NCBI RefSeq assembly: GCF_003044185.1
Contig: NZ_PYYB01000001.1
Location: forward strand, 2,314,978-2,378,977
Length of the DNA stretch: 64,000 nucleotides
Source: Paraconexibacter algicola
GTDB taxonomy: Bacteria > Actinomycetota > Thermoleophilia > Solirubrobacterales > Solirubrobacteraceae
Direction: 5' to 3'
Positions 1 through 8,617 of this stretch are shown here, piece after piece; the first letter of the stretch is position 1; each line of letters opens with the position of its first letter. The position numbers and the translations under genes were made by a program. The notes under the pieces were generated by a model. That model was not told the DNA's origin, searched no databases, and saw only the letters and a list, made by a program, of their open reading frames with translations.

Positions 1-815
1 GCGTCGGCGATCCGGTCGGTGGGCGGCGCGGCCAGCTGCGCGACGAGCACGTCGGCCATCGCGTCGGCCGCGTGCTCGTGGCAGCGCAGCACGGGCACGA
101 GCCCGCCGGCGAACAGGAGCTTGCGTGACAGCCGCAGCTTCGCGTTGCGCATGACCCACTTGCCGGTCCCGTCGCCGTCGGGCTCGCGGTGCTTGCCCTC
201 GAAGTCGACGGCGATCGTGCGCCAGTAGCGCACGAGGTCGTTCAGCAGGAACCGCGGCGGCCGGTGGTCGCCGCCGTCGGCGGTCGGGTCCAGGTACGCG
301 CCGAGCACGCGGCGCACCGCGCGCGCGTGCACCTCCGGCTGGGCGACCGCGACGGACTCGAGCAGCAGCAGCATGCGCCGCGTGAGGTTGAGGTTCGTGT
401 CCTCCTGCAGGCCGATGCGGGCCGCGAGCTTCTCGGCGCTCACGACCTCCCCGAACGTCCCGGTGGCGCCCGGGACCGCGTCACCGGTGCCGAGCGCGTC
501 GCCGACCCAGCTGAGCAGCTGCTGCCGCTCCCCGAGGTCCTCGCCGCCGGAGTCAACGACGAGCGCCCAGTCGTCGTCGCTGTGCTCGGTGAGCTCGGCG
601 CGTCCCCAGGAGCCGAACAGGACGACCGCCTCGCGCGGGCCGTCCTGGTCGGCCAGCAGCGAGGTCGCGGGTCCGTCCTCCAAGCGGGGGCGCAGGTCGG
701 CGAGGCGCTCGCGCGTCAGGGCGCGTGCGGCGAGCAGGTGCGGGAAGGGCGTCCCGGTGCGCTCGGACAGCAGCTCGAGCGCGCCGGACGGCCCGTGGGC
801 GGGATCGGCGTCCAC
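1..815 (-). CDS. Nucleotidyltransferase-like protein, 3' end cut by the window edge
   Basis: The reading frame opens at a GTG at 815 and runs off position 1 without a stop, so at least 271 residues are present. Near residues 63-80 it carries GSWGRAELTEHSDDDW, which matches the G-S-x-x-R...S-D-x-D signature of pol-beta-type nucleotidyltransferases such as DUF294/GlnD-like proteins. A helical region follows with a conserved-looking LVRYWRTIAVDFEGK segment. The substrate is unknown. It lies downstream of the isomerase-like gene on the same strand, about 60 bases away. The superfamily call is fairly secure; any GlnD-like signalling role is inference. Confidence 0.7.
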   Translation of the reverse strand, partial: MDADPAHGPSGALELLSERTGTPFPHLLAARALTRERLADLRPRLEDGPATSLLADQDGPREAVVLFGSWGRAELTEHSDDDWALVVDSGGEDLGERQQLLSWVGDALGTGDAVPGATGTFGEVVSAEKLAARIGLQEDTNLNLTRRMLLLLESVAVAQPEVHARAVRRVLGAYLDPTADGGDHRPPRFLLNDLVRYWRTIAVDFEGKHREPDGDGTGKWVMRNAKLRLSRKLLFAGGLVPVLRCHEHAADAMADVLVAQLAAPPTDRIAD

Positions 816-850
816 GACGCCGCGCAGCGTATGCGATGGCGGCGGCCGGA

Positions 851-864
851 CCGCCCGCGGGCGG
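851..864. terminator. Perfect 14-bp GC palindrome between two minus-strand genes
   Basis: The sequence CCGCCCGCGGGCGG is its own reverse complement, with further complementary GC sequence on both flanks. It lies just past the stop of the isomerase-like gene (874) and before the GTG start at 815. No T-run follows, so this is a weak terminator or attenuator candidate. Confidence 0.35.
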
Positions 865-873
865 CGGCCCGCC

Positions 874-1563
874 TCAGACCGGACGCAGCGGCGCCTCGAG
901 GATCCACGGCACGTCGCGGCAGCGGTCCAGGAGCGGCGCGAGGTGCGCCTCGTCCGCCGCGGTGGTCGGCCGGTGCTTGCCGCGCTCGTCGAGCGCGCTG
1001 ACGTGCACGTGGCGCAGCCGCGAGCCGAAGCGGTCGAGGATCTCGTGGCCGGCGGCGAGCGTCGGGTCGACCTGGGCGGCGTGCGCGACGTCGAAGCAGA
1101 GCTGCGCCTGCGGGAGCGTCGCGAGGATCGGGGCGAGCTCGTCCGCGGTGCGGCCGGTGGGCTTGCGCAGGTCCATGTTCTCGACCGTGAGCGTGCGGCC
1201 GAGCGGGATCCACGCCCCGAGGTCCTGCATCGTGTCCGGGTGCACGACGATCGCCTCGACGCGGCCGACGAGCGGCTCGAGCAGCGCGACGAGCTCGGCC
1301 TCGGGCAGCTCGCGGTGCTTGGACGGCGCGTGCACGCTGAGGAACCGGAACGGCAGCGCCGGGGACGATCCGAGGAACGCCAGGAGGCCGGGCAGCTCCC
1401 GCTCGCTGAGCGCGGCCAGCTCGATCGCCTCCGTGCTGGTCGCGCGGGCGCGGGTGACCATGTCGGTCCAGTCGTCGCCGCCGTCGCGCAGGAAGCCCGT
1501 CGAGCACCCCAGGCGGGGATGGGCGGCGAGCGCGGAGACGTGCTGGGTGGTGGAGGTGACCAT
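874..1563 (-). CDS. Sugar phosphate isomerase/epimerase-like TIM-barrel protein
   Basis: This 229-residue protein starts at the ATG at 1563. A longer in-frame extension to 1809 has no family support and would overlap the divergent gene. Segments such as FLSVHAPSKHRE, IVVHPDTM, LTVENMDLRKP, LCFDVAHAAQVDP and RHVHVSALDERGKHRP are the strand-end motifs of the xylose isomerase-like TIM-barrel family (AP_endonuc_2), where His, Glu and Asp side chains bind a divalent metal. The substrate cannot be read from sequence. It is divergent from the SRPBCC gene at 1691. Confidence 0.75.
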   Translation of the reverse strand: MVTSTTQHVSALAAHPRLGCSTGFLRDGGDDWTDMVTRARATSTEAIELAALSERELPGLLAFLGSSPALPFRFLSVHAPSKHRELPEAELVALLEPLVGRVEAIVVHPDTMQDLGAWIPLGRTLTVENMDLRKPTGRTADELAPILATLPQAQLCFDVAHAAQVDPTLAAGHEILDRFGSRLRHVHVSALDERGKHRPTTAADEAHLAPLLDRCRDVPWILEAPLRPV

Positions 1564-1690
1564 CGAGGGTGGACCACGGTAGCGGGGCGCCCCGACGGCG
1601 TGACAGCCGCCTTGCAGGATCGCGGCGACGGTCCCGCACGTTCCGGGAAACAGGTCACGCCCTGGCCGCGTGGCGCGGTACACCTGGTCG

Positions 1691-2098
1691 ATGACCTCGA
1701 TCGGCAGGACCCGGGACGCGGGCTGGCAGTGCGGCGTGCGGCGCACCGTCGCGGGCGTCGACCCCACCGGCGCCTGGGCGCGGCTGGCGTCCGCCGAGGG
1801 CACCGCCATCTGGCTCGGCGGCCCCGTCGCGCTCGAGCCCGGGCCCTACGCGCTGGCCGACGGCCGGGAGGGCGAGATCCGCGTGGTGCGACCGGGCTCG
1901 CACGTGCGGCTGACCTGGCAGGCCGCCCCCGGTGACCCGGACACGACCCTGCAGCTGCGGGTGCTGCCCGCCCGGACCGGGACGACCGTCGCGGTCCACC
2001 AGGAGCGCCTCGCCGACGCCGAGCAGCGCGCGCAGATGCTCGCGCACTGGGAGGGCGTGCTCGACGCGCTGCGCCCCGTCCTCGCGAGCGGGGCCTGA
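1691..2098 (+). CDS. SRPBCC/AHSA1-like domain protein
   Basis: This 135-residue protein begins MTSIGRTRDAGWQCGVRRTVAG. The DAGWQ.GVRRT opening is what AHSA1-type START-fold proteins of actinobacteria usually show right after their start, so I prefer the ATG at 1691 over an in-frame GTG at 1670. The C-terminal EHW-like helix (LAHWEGVLDALRPVL) closes the helix-grip fold. Such proteins bind hydrophobic ligands or act as Hsp90-activator homologues; the ligand is unknown. It is convergent with the DUF5995 gene. Confidence 0.7.
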   Translation: MTSIGRTRDAGWQCGVRRTVAGVDPTGAWARLASAEGTAIWLGGPVALEPGPYALADGREGEIRVVRPGSHVRLTWQAAPGDPDTTLQLRVLPARTGTTVAVHQERLADAEQRAQMLAHWEGVLDALRPVLASGA

Positions 2099-2114
2099 CG
2101 CCGCGCGCCCCGGG

Positions 2115-3149
2115 TCAGTGGGCGGCGCGGCGCGCCGCGGCCCGCCGGGCGGCGCTGCGGCGCGCCGCGGCCCGGGCCGCGGCGGCCTGCCGCTCCGCGC
2201 GCCGGGTCGCCGTCCGGGCGGCGGCGGCCTGCGCGCCCGCGCCCGGCCGCTGCCCGCCGTGCTCGGCGCACCAGGCGTCGCGCGCGTCCGCGCCCGCGGG
2301 CGGGATCGCCGTCGCCGCCGCGATCCCGCGCCCGACGACCTCGGCGTACGCCTCGATCTGGCGCGCGACGCGCGCCTTCGCCGCCGGGGTGCGCGCCAGC
2401 AGGAGCCGCTCGGCGTTGCGCCACACGACCTCGCGCCAGGACTGCAGGATCGTCGTGGCGAGCAGGTTGTCGACGACGCCGAGCTCGACGTCGTCGGCGG
2501 TCGGGTCGAAGCGCTGGGCGACCTCGCGCAGCACCGGCTCGTAGAGCGCGGCGAGCCGCCGGTTGTAGGCGTCGTGGTCGGGCTTGCGGGTCGTGCCGTC
2601 CGGCGCGGTGATCCCGATCGCCGCGAGCAGGAACGGGAAGTCGCGGTTGATGTGCGCGTTCATCGCCATCAGGAAGTTGCCCAGCGCGCTGACCTTCCGG
2701 TCGCGGGCGGCGTCGAACGCCAGCAGCCAGGCGGGGGAGAGGCCCGCCCGGCGCTCGGCGGCCCAGTCGTCGTAGGCGGTGAAGTACATGCGCGCGAAGA
2801 CCGCGTCCTCCTGCGCGAGCCAGACGCGGTCGCGGAACACGCCGGCCTTCGACGCGTCACGCACGTCTTCGGTCACCCGCTGGTAGGCGAGCGCGAACAC
2901 CGCGTTGTGCGAGCAGCGACCGACGACGTCGTCCAGGCGCCGCTGCATCTCGACGATCGTCGCGTCGATGCACGCGTCGGACCCGTCGGCGCAGTCGGGC
3001 TCCGTGTTGGCCGTGTGCGGCACGGGCAGGGCCGGCAGCAGCGCCGGCCAGTCGACGTACGGCGCCTCCTGCGCGGACGCGGCGGCGGGCGCGACGAGCG
3101 CCAGTGCCCCGGCGGCGAGCGCGGCGGCGAGGTTCCTCCCGAGACCCAT
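2115..3149 (-). CDS. Secreted DUF5995-family protein
   Basis: This 344-residue protein has a Sec signal peptide (residues 1-27, AAALAAGALALVAPAAASAQ, cleavage after ASA). The core holds the NFLMAMNAHINRDFPF block and a helical arrangement I associate with DUF5995. The last 60 residues are an Ala/Arg-rich tail (AARRSAARRAAARRAAH) that is probably disordered and highly basic. Two Cys pairs sit in the N-terminal third (C-x-x-x-x-x-C around CADGSDAC) and could form disulfides after export. The biochemical role of the family is not known. The start at 3149 is chosen because it opens the signal peptide. Confidence 0.75.
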   Translation of the reverse strand: MGLGRNLAAALAAGALALVAPAAASAQEAPYVDWPALLPALPVPHTANTEPDCADGSDACIDATIVEMQRRLDDVVGRCSHNAVFALAYQRVTEDVRDASKAGVFRDRVWLAQEDAVFARMYFTAYDDWAAERRAGLSPAWLLAFDAARDRKVSALGNFLMAMNAHINRDFPFLLAAIGITAPDGTTRKPDHDAYNRRLAALYEPVLREVAQRFDPTADDVELGVVDNLLATTILQSWREVVWRNAERLLLARTPAAKARVARQIEAYAEVVGRGIAAATAIPPAGADARDAWCAEHGGQRPGAGAQAAAARTATRRAERQAAAARAAARRSAARRAAARRAAH

Positions 3150-3224
3150 CGCGCGAGCGTACCGCCGCCGTCGACGGCGGGCCAGTCCGCCCGGCGAGCG
3201 CCGGGAAGTACCCTGGGGATCGAC

Positions 3225-4220
3225 ATGGCCGCGAGCTCCCAGCCCCAGACCTACCGACGCGTGCGGATCCTGTCCGCGGGCGGCACGATCGGCATGACCG
3301 GCGGGGGTGGCGCGACCCCCGAGCTCGACGCCGACCAGCTCGTCGCCGCGGTGCCCGGCCTCGCGGGCCGCCAGGGCCTGACGGCGGAGACCGTGGCGAA
3401 CAAGCCCTCCGCGCACCTGACGCTCGACGACCAGCTGCGGATCTGCCGGGCGGCGCGCGACGCCGCCCGTCGCGGCATCGGCGTCGTCGTCACCCACGGC
3501 ACCGACGTGCTCGAGGAGACGGCGATGCTCGCCGACGTCATCCACGGCGGGGAGGCGCCGATCGTCTTCACCGGCGCGATCCGGCCGGCGAGCGCCCCGG
3601 GCGCCGACGGTCCCGCGAACCTCGTCGACGCGGTGGCGGTGGCGGCCTCCGAGGAGGCCGCCGGCCTCGGCGTCCTCGTCGTCTTCGGCGGGGAGATCCA
3701 CCACGCACGCTGCGCCCGCAAGACGGACACCACCTCGCTCGTCGCGTTCTCCTCACCGCAGACCGGCCCGCTCGGCCGCGTCACCGAGGGCCATCCGACG
3801 ATCTGGTCGCAGCTGCCGCGCAACCCGCCGCTGGACCCGCCCGACCTCGACCGGCGCGTGCTGATCGTGCCCGCCATGTCCGGGGACGACGGGGCGCTCG
3901 CGCGCGCGGCGCTGGACACCGACCCGCACGGCGTCGTGATCGGCACGCTCGGCGCCGGCCACCTCGCGCCGGACATCCTCGCCCTGTGGGCCGACGTCGC
4001 CACGCGCATCCCCGTGGTCGCGTACTGCCGTCCGGAGCGCGGCGTGGTCCTCAACTCGACCTACGGCTACGCGGGCTCGGAGATCGACCTGCGCGGCACC
4101 GACATCATCCCCTGCGGGTTCCTGTCGCCCCAGGCGGCGCGGATGAAGCTGCTGGCGTGCCTGGCCTCGGGCCTCTCGATCGACGAGGTCCGCTGGGCGT
4201 TCCGGCAGGACGACGGGTAG
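3225..4220 (+). CDS. L-asparaginase, type I/II family
   Basis: This 331-residue protein is the usual length for bacterial L-asparaginase, which hydrolyses asparagine to aspartate and ammonia. Both catalytic threonine motifs are visible: SAGGTIGM (Thr21) and VVVTHGTDVLEETA (Thr93-Asp94). The C-terminal domain has GTLGAGH, followed by a late AYCRPERG stretch. No signal peptide is seen, so a cytoplasmic enzyme is likely. The ATG at 3225 follows a GGGG-containing leader. Glutaminase side activity cannot be excluded. Confidence 0.9.
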   Translation: MAASSQPQTYRRVRILSAGGTIGMTGGGGATPELDADQLVAAVPGLAGRQGLTAETVANKPSAHLTLDDQLRICRAARDAARRGIGVVVTHGTDVLEETAMLADVIHGGEAPIVFTGAIRPASAPGADGPANLVDAVAVAASEEAAGLGVLVVFGGEIHHARCARKTDTTSLVAFSSPQTGPLGRVTEGHPTIWSQLPRNPPLDPPDLDRRVLIVPAMSGDDGALARAALDTDPHGVVIGTLGAGHLAPDILALWADVATRIPVVAYCRPERGVVLNSTYGYAGSEIDLRGTDIIPCGFLSPQAARMKLLACLASGLSIDEVRWAFRQDDG

Positions 4221-4275
4221 CCCCGGGCCGCGCGGGCCTTGAGTTCGCGCGGGGGAGCGCCGATAGTGGACGCGG

Positions 4276-6153
4276 ATGCGTGGAGGTTCCCCGTCGTCGC
4301 TGTCCGCCTGGTCCTGCGGTCTGCTGCTGCTGCTGCTCCTGATGGTGGCGGGCCCGTCGGTGGCCGCGACGCCCCGGGCGACCGCGACCGTCACGGTGGA
4401 CGCGGGCGGCACCGTCCGCGCGGTCGTCGCCGTCGGTGCGCGCGACGCGCGCGGCCTGCCTCGCCGCGTCGAGCTGCGCCGGGGGCGCACCGTCCTGGTG
4501 CTGACCCGCCGGGGCGCGTGGCGCCCGACCGCCGGTGGCCGGCGGTCTGCCACCTGGACCCGCACCGCGGGCGGCTCCGCGACGCGTCGCTCGACCGCGC
4601 TCGCGCTCGCCGGCACCCGCGCCGAGCTGCGGCTGCTCTGGCGGTCCGCGCGGGCCGCCCGGATCACGGTGCGCGTCGGCGGCCCGCCGCGCCCGGGCGT
4701 CGCGACGCCGAGCCCGTCCGCGTCGGTCACCGCCACCGGCACGGTCACGGCGCCGTCCCCGACCGCTCCGGCATCCGCGACCGCTCCCGCTTCCGCGCCC
4801 GCCGCCGACGCCCCGGTGGCCCCGGCGCCCACGCCCACGCCACCGGTCGTCGTGGTCGGGACCCGTGACCTGCCGGTCCTCGCGGGCGAGCAGCCGCTGG
4901 GCGGCGCCCGGCTGGGCAGCAGCTTCGCCGACGGCAGCGTCCGCGCCGCGATCCGCGCCGACGCCCTGACGCTCCAGCCCGGCCGCTTCTACCGGCTGAC
5001 CACCTGCCTGCGGATCGAGGGCCCGTCCGTCGCCGGTGCGCGCCGCTGCACCCGAACCGTCGAGGACCGCACCACCGCCGACACGGTGACCACCGCCGCC
5101 GCCCCCGAGGTCGCGCTCACCGTCCCGGTCGACGGCGACCGGGCGGCGTCCCTGCTCGCGCACGGCCTCGTCACCGTCGAGGTGCCGGGCCCGGCCGACT
5201 GGGAGGTCCTGGCCTCCAGCCCGACCGCGAGCGTGTCCGCGGCGGCCGTCCGCCCGGCCGACGCCACGCCGGTGCAGCCGCTGCCCGACCTGCTCGGCGT
5301 CCCGTTCGTCGCCGAGCCGCAGAAGCGCGGCGGCGTCGACACCGGCTCCCCCGACTCGTTCTGCGCCGGCTTCGACGCCGGACCCGCGCCGCCGACCCCC
5401 GAGGGCGTCACCGCCGACGGCCTCGGGCCCGGCCTCCCCGCCTACCACGAGGTCGGCGAGCCGACCGTCCCGGGGCCGGTCCGCGGCGTCGTGGTGCTGC
5501 TCCACGGCAGCGGCTGGCTCGCGCACGGGCCCAACGCGGCGGCCAGCCTGCGCCCGGTCGCCGACCGCTGGCGGGCGCGCGGCTTCCGCACCGTCGCCGC
5601 GACCCACCGGCCCTGCGCCATGAGCCTGCCCGACACGCTGGCCGTCGTCGACCGCGTGCTCGCGCAGGACGGGGCGTCGCTGCCGGTGTGCGTCTCCGGC
5701 GCCTCCGCCGGCGGGCACCTGGCGCTGATGGCCGCCGCCCTGCGCCCCGCCGTGGACTGCGCGATCGGGGAGGGCGCCCCGACCGACCTGCTGACGCTGC
5801 GCGACCAGCAGCCCGACGGCTACACCACCCCGGTCGACGGGCCGCGCTGGGCGACGAACCTCGCGATCGCCGCGTTCGGCGCCTCGCGCCTGGAGGAGCT
5901 CAGCCCCGCCCGGTACCCGATCGCCGCGCGCGTCCTGCTCGCCGTGTCGGCCGACGACTGGGCCGTGCCCTACGCGCAGCTGACGGGGCTGCGGGACGCC
6001 CAGCACGCCCGCGATCCCGCCGCGGTCGTCGACCTCGTGCGGCTGGAGGCCGGCTCGGAGCGCTGGGTCCACGGTGGCGTGTCGAGCGCGGCGCTGGAGC
6101 GCCTCCACGAGCGCGAGGAGGCGCTCGTGGACGGGCTCACCGCCGGCCCCTGA
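4276..6153 (+). CDS. Secreted alpha/beta hydrolase (esterase-like) with long Pro/Thr-rich linker
   Basis: This 625-residue protein starts with a signal peptide (CGLLLLLLLMVAGPSVAA). A small beta-rich N-terminal region is followed by a Pro/Ala/Thr/Ser linker (about residues 140-195), a second beta domain (about 195-340) and a C-terminal alpha/beta hydrolase domain. The hydrolase shows VVLLHGSGWL (oxyanion region) and the nucleophile elbow CVSGASAGGHLAL. A likely catalytic Asp lies in VSADDWAVP and a likely His in RWVHGG. The elbow and HGSGW resemble the esterase/lipase family, so an extracellular carboxylesterase is plausible. The substrate is unknown. Confidence 0.75.
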   Translation: MRGGSPSSLSAWSCGLLLLLLLMVAGPSVAATPRATATVTVDAGGTVRAVVAVGARDARGLPRRVELRRGRTVLVLTRRGAWRPTAGGRRSATWTRTAGGSATRRSTALALAGTRAELRLLWRSARAARITVRVGGPPRPGVATPSPSASVTATGTVTAPSPTAPASATAPASAPAADAPVAPAPTPTPPVVVVGTRDLPVLAGEQPLGGARLGSSFADGSVRAAIRADALTLQPGRFYRLTTCLRIEGPSVAGARRCTRTVEDRTTADTVTTAAAPEVALTVPVDGDRAASLLAHGLVTVEVPGPADWEVLASSPTASVSAAAVRPADATPVQPLPDLLGVPFVAEPQKRGGVDTGSPDSFCAGFDAGPAPPTPEGVTADGLGPGLPAYHEVGEPTVPGPVRGVVVLLHGSGWLAHGPNAAASLRPVADRWRARGFRTVAATHRPCAMSLPDTLAVVDRVLAQDGASLPVCVSGASAGGHLALMAAALRPAVDCAIGEGAPTDLLTLRDQQPDGYTTPVDGPRWATNLAIAAFGASRLEELSPARYPIAARVLLAVSADDWAVPYAQLTGLRDAQHARDPAAVVDLVRLEAGSERWVHGGVSSAALERLHEREEALVDGLTAGP

Positions 6154-6210
6154 CGCCCCACCCGCGCCCGCGGCAGGATCGCGCCCACGCCGTCCGGCCC
6201 CGGCGGTAGC

Positions 6211-6405
6211 GTGCGCGCGCCCGTGACCGTCGTCCTGCCCGCCCCGACCGCCCTCGACCTGCCCGGTCCGTCGCGCCGCGTCCGCGTCGAGCCGCTGGAG
6301 CTGCCGCTCCCTGCGCGACCGCCCGAGCCCGCGCCCGAGCGCGCCCCGGACCCGGCACCCGCCTCGCCCGCCCCGGCCCCCGAGCGCGAGCCCGTCCCGG
6401 CGTGA
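6211..6405 (+). CDS. Small Pro/Glu/Ala-rich ORF overlapping the next gene
   Basis: This possible 64-residue protein starts at a GTG (6211; a second in-frame GTG is at 6223). It ends in a run of P-E-P-A-P repeats. Third codon positions are almost all G/C, as in neighbouring real genes, and its stop overlaps the GTG of the downstream fusion gene by four bases, a coupling arrangement common in this window. No domain is recognisable. It could be a coupling leader peptide, a disordered protein, or chance. Confidence 0.4.
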   Translation: MRAPVTVVLPAPTALDLPGPSRRVRVEPLELPLPARPPEPAPERAPDPAPASPAPAPEREPVPA

Positions 6406-7925
6406 CCCCGTCGGACACCCCCGACTTCCTCGAGCCGGTCGTCGGCTACCGCGCCTGGCGCCTGGCCGACGACGGCGAGCTCGTTCCCTGGACCGTCGCG
6501 CGCGCCGGCGCCTGGGTGCCGGGGGTCAACACCGCGGCCTGCCACCTGTCGCACTTCATGGTCGCGATGGGGGAGGGCGCCCGGCGCACCCCACGCCACC
6601 GGCCGCCGTCCCCGACGTGCATGTGCGGGCTCTACGCCCTGCACGACGCCGCCGACCCGCGGATCGCGCCCGGGGGCGGCAGCGCGCTCGGGGCGATCGT
6701 CGCGTGGGGGGACCTCGAGGTGCACGCCACCGGGTTCCGGGCCGAGCACGCCTGCGTCGTGGCGCTCGCGCTGCCCCACCGCTGCGGCGAGCAGGAGCGC
6801 GTCCGCCTCGAGCTCGCCGCCGCCCGCTACCGCGTGCCGCTCGTCCCGCAGGAGCAGCTCGTCGCCGCCGCGCACGAGCACGGCGCCCCGCTGCCGGACT
6901 ACGACCGGCTCCCCGCGCGTCGCCGCGGCGTCGGACTGGGGGAGCGGCCCCCGTGGGCGTTCCCCGCGCCCGACCTCGCCCCGGGCGGGGAGGTCGGCTT
7001 CGACTTCAGCGCGCACGTCTGGGCGGAGACCGCGGTCGACCACGTCCTCGTCGGCGTCACGAAGCCGTTCGCCGACCTGTTCGGGGACGACCCGGACGCC
7101 GTCCACGTCGCCGTCGCCGAGCCGGGCACCGCGCTCGCGGCCGGGGACGTCCTCGCCCGCGTCACCGTGGGCGGCGGGACGTTCCTCGTCTGGACGCCGG
7201 TCGCCGGCACGGTCCGGGAGACCGCGGCGCAGCCGCAGCGGCTGCTCGGCGCCCCGGAGGGTGCGGGGTGGCTCGCGGCGGTCGTCCCGTCGGCCTGGGC
7301 GACGGATCGCGACGGGCTGCGCTGGGGCCCCGAGGCCCGCCGCGCCTACCGGGTCGACGCCGGCCGCCACCAGGACGGCGTCGATGCGTTCGCCGACGTG
7401 CGCGCCGAGCGCATCACCGCGCTGCCGCGCGTCGCCTCCTGGGGGGACGTCCTGGTCGAGCTGCGCGCTGCCCGGGCCCGCGAGCTGCCGCGGTTCGCCG
7501 ACACCGCCGAGCTCTACGACCGTCTCGGCGTGGACCTCGGCTGCTCGCTGCACGACGACCCGCGGGTCGCCGACCGGCTCGGGCGCCTGGACACGACGCT
7601 CGCGCTCGAGCTGCGCGAGCCCGCCGCCCGGCTGACGCTCGAGCTGCGCGGCGGCGCACCCCGCCTGCGCCTGGGCGCCACCGAGGCGGCCGCGGACGTC
7701 ACGCTGGACTGCACCGCGGAGGACGCGCACCGCCTGCTGCGCGGGGACCTCGACACCGCGGCCGCCCTGCGCTGCGGCGATCTGCGCTCCAGCGCCCCGG
7801 ACGGGCGGACGCTCGCGCTCCTCAGCGTCCTCAAGGGCCTGGCCCCGGGCTACGCGCGTCGCGCCGCGCCCGATCCGGGCCCGCGCGAGCTCGCCGCGCG
7901 CCGGCTCGGTCTCGCCGCGGGCTGA
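6402..7925 (+). CDS. Three-domain fusion: GYR-type domain, GcvH-like fold, SCP2-like domain
   Basis: This 507-residue protein has three readable parts. Residues 14-100 hold GYRAWRL...LVPW...CMCGLYAL (Cys73, Cys75), an uncharacterised actinobacterial domain type. Residues 195-300 follow the glycine-cleavage H-protein pattern: HVLVGVTKPFADLFGDD, a VxVAEPG turn, then WTPVAGTV and a GAGWLAAV ending. The lipoyl-lysine position is Gly258, so it cannot carry lipoate. Residues 385-500 resemble an SCP2 sterol-carrier domain (LTLELRGG...LDCTAEDAHRLLRGDL). The GTG start overlaps the preceding small ORF. A lipid- or acyl-binding scaffold is inference only. Confidence 0.7.
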   Translation: MTPSDTPDFLEPVVGYRAWRLADDGELVPWTVARAGAWVPGVNTAACHLSHFMVAMGEGARRTPRHRPPSPTCMCGLYALHDAADPRIAPGGGSALGAIVAWGDLEVHATGFRAEHACVVALALPHRCGEQERVRLELAAARYRVPLVPQEQLVAAAHEHGAPLPDYDRLPARRRGVGLGERPPWAFPAPDLAPGGEVGFDFSAHVWAETAVDHVLVGVTKPFADLFGDDPDAVHVAVAEPGTALAAGDVLARVTVGGGTFLVWTPVAGTVRETAAQPQRLLGAPEGAGWLAAVVPSAWATDRDGLRWGPEARRAYRVDAGRHQDGVDAFADVRAERITALPRVASWGDVLVELRAARARELPRFADTAELYDRLGVDLGCSLHDDPRVADRLGRLDTTLALELREPAARLTLELRGGAPRLRLGATEAAADVTLDCTAEDAHRLLRGDLDTAAALRCGDLRSSAPDGRTLALLSVLKGLAPGYARRAAPDPGPRELAARRLGLAAG

Positions 7926-7929
7926 GCGG

Positions 7930-8388
7930 TCAGTCGTCCTCGCCCGAGGACTCGCGCTCCTCGAGCAGGGTGACGTACGGCTTGCCGCCGATCCGGTCGA
8001 CGAGCTCGTCGTCGAGCACCTCCGCGGAGGTCGCCACGACGCTCAGGGCGTTCATCAGCTCGTCGGCCTGCAGGCGGTCGGCGAGCAGGTCGTACTCGAC
8101 GATCAGCGCCCCGTCGACGAACGTGAACTTCGTGAAGAACGAGTTCGTGTTCAGCCCGTTGATCATGTTCAGGGCGGCGGCCGCACCCGGGCTGTCCTCG
8201 TCGATGCCCTGCAGGATCGGGCTGCTGAGCGTGATCACCGTGCCGTCCTTCCACGGCGAGAAGCCGATGAAGACCGCCGCGGAGTCGAAGATCATGCGGT
8301 AGCCGCGGCCGTCGTCCGCGGTCTCGAAGGCGAGCCCCTCGCGGACCAGGATCCCGGCGACCTGCTCGATGCTCGTCTCGATGTCCAT
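7930..8388 (-). CDS. YbjN-domain (type III secretion chaperone-like fold) protein
   Basis: This 152-residue acidic protein has the segment order expected for YbjN-like proteins: an N-terminal helix (IEQVAGILVREGLAF), a beta-sheet core (GYRMIFDSAAVFIGF, TVITLSSPIL), NSFFTKFTFVDGALIVEYDL, and a helix beginning LQADELMNAL. The family is cytoplasmic and its role is unclear. It is often described as a regulator or chaperone-like protein. It is convergent with the fusion gene, four bases apart. Confidence 0.7.
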   Translation of the reverse strand: MDIETSIEQVAGILVREGLAFETADDGRGYRMIFDSAAVFIGFSPWKDGTVITLSSPILQGIDEDSPGAAAALNMINGLNTNSFFTKFTFVDGALIVEYDLLADRLQADELMNALSVVATSAEVLDDELVDRIGGKPYVTLLEERESSGEDD

Positions 8389-8592
8389 GTGGCGCGGAGC
8401 CTATCTGCGCGGCGACGCGCCCACGCGACCCGACCGCGAAAAGTTTTTTCTGCGAAGAGGTGTCGCGGATGAGCGACGGGGGTATCCGACTCGTACCGGC
8501 GCACTCCACCGTGTGTGTCGGCGGGAGGCCCACCGCACAACCACCCACCGGTCCCCCGGGTGGACTGCGGTCGGGCCTTCCCTGTACCCCTG

Positions 8593-8617
8593 GGGCCCGG
8601 TGACCCCCACCGGGCCC
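8593..8617. terminator. Inverted repeat with perfect 10-bp arms
   Basis: GGGCCCGGTG (8593-8602) and CACCGGGCCC (8608-8617) are exact reverse complements around a 5-base loop. No T-run follows on either strand. It is the second of two hairpins downstream of the DsbA-fold gene. Confidence 0.45.
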
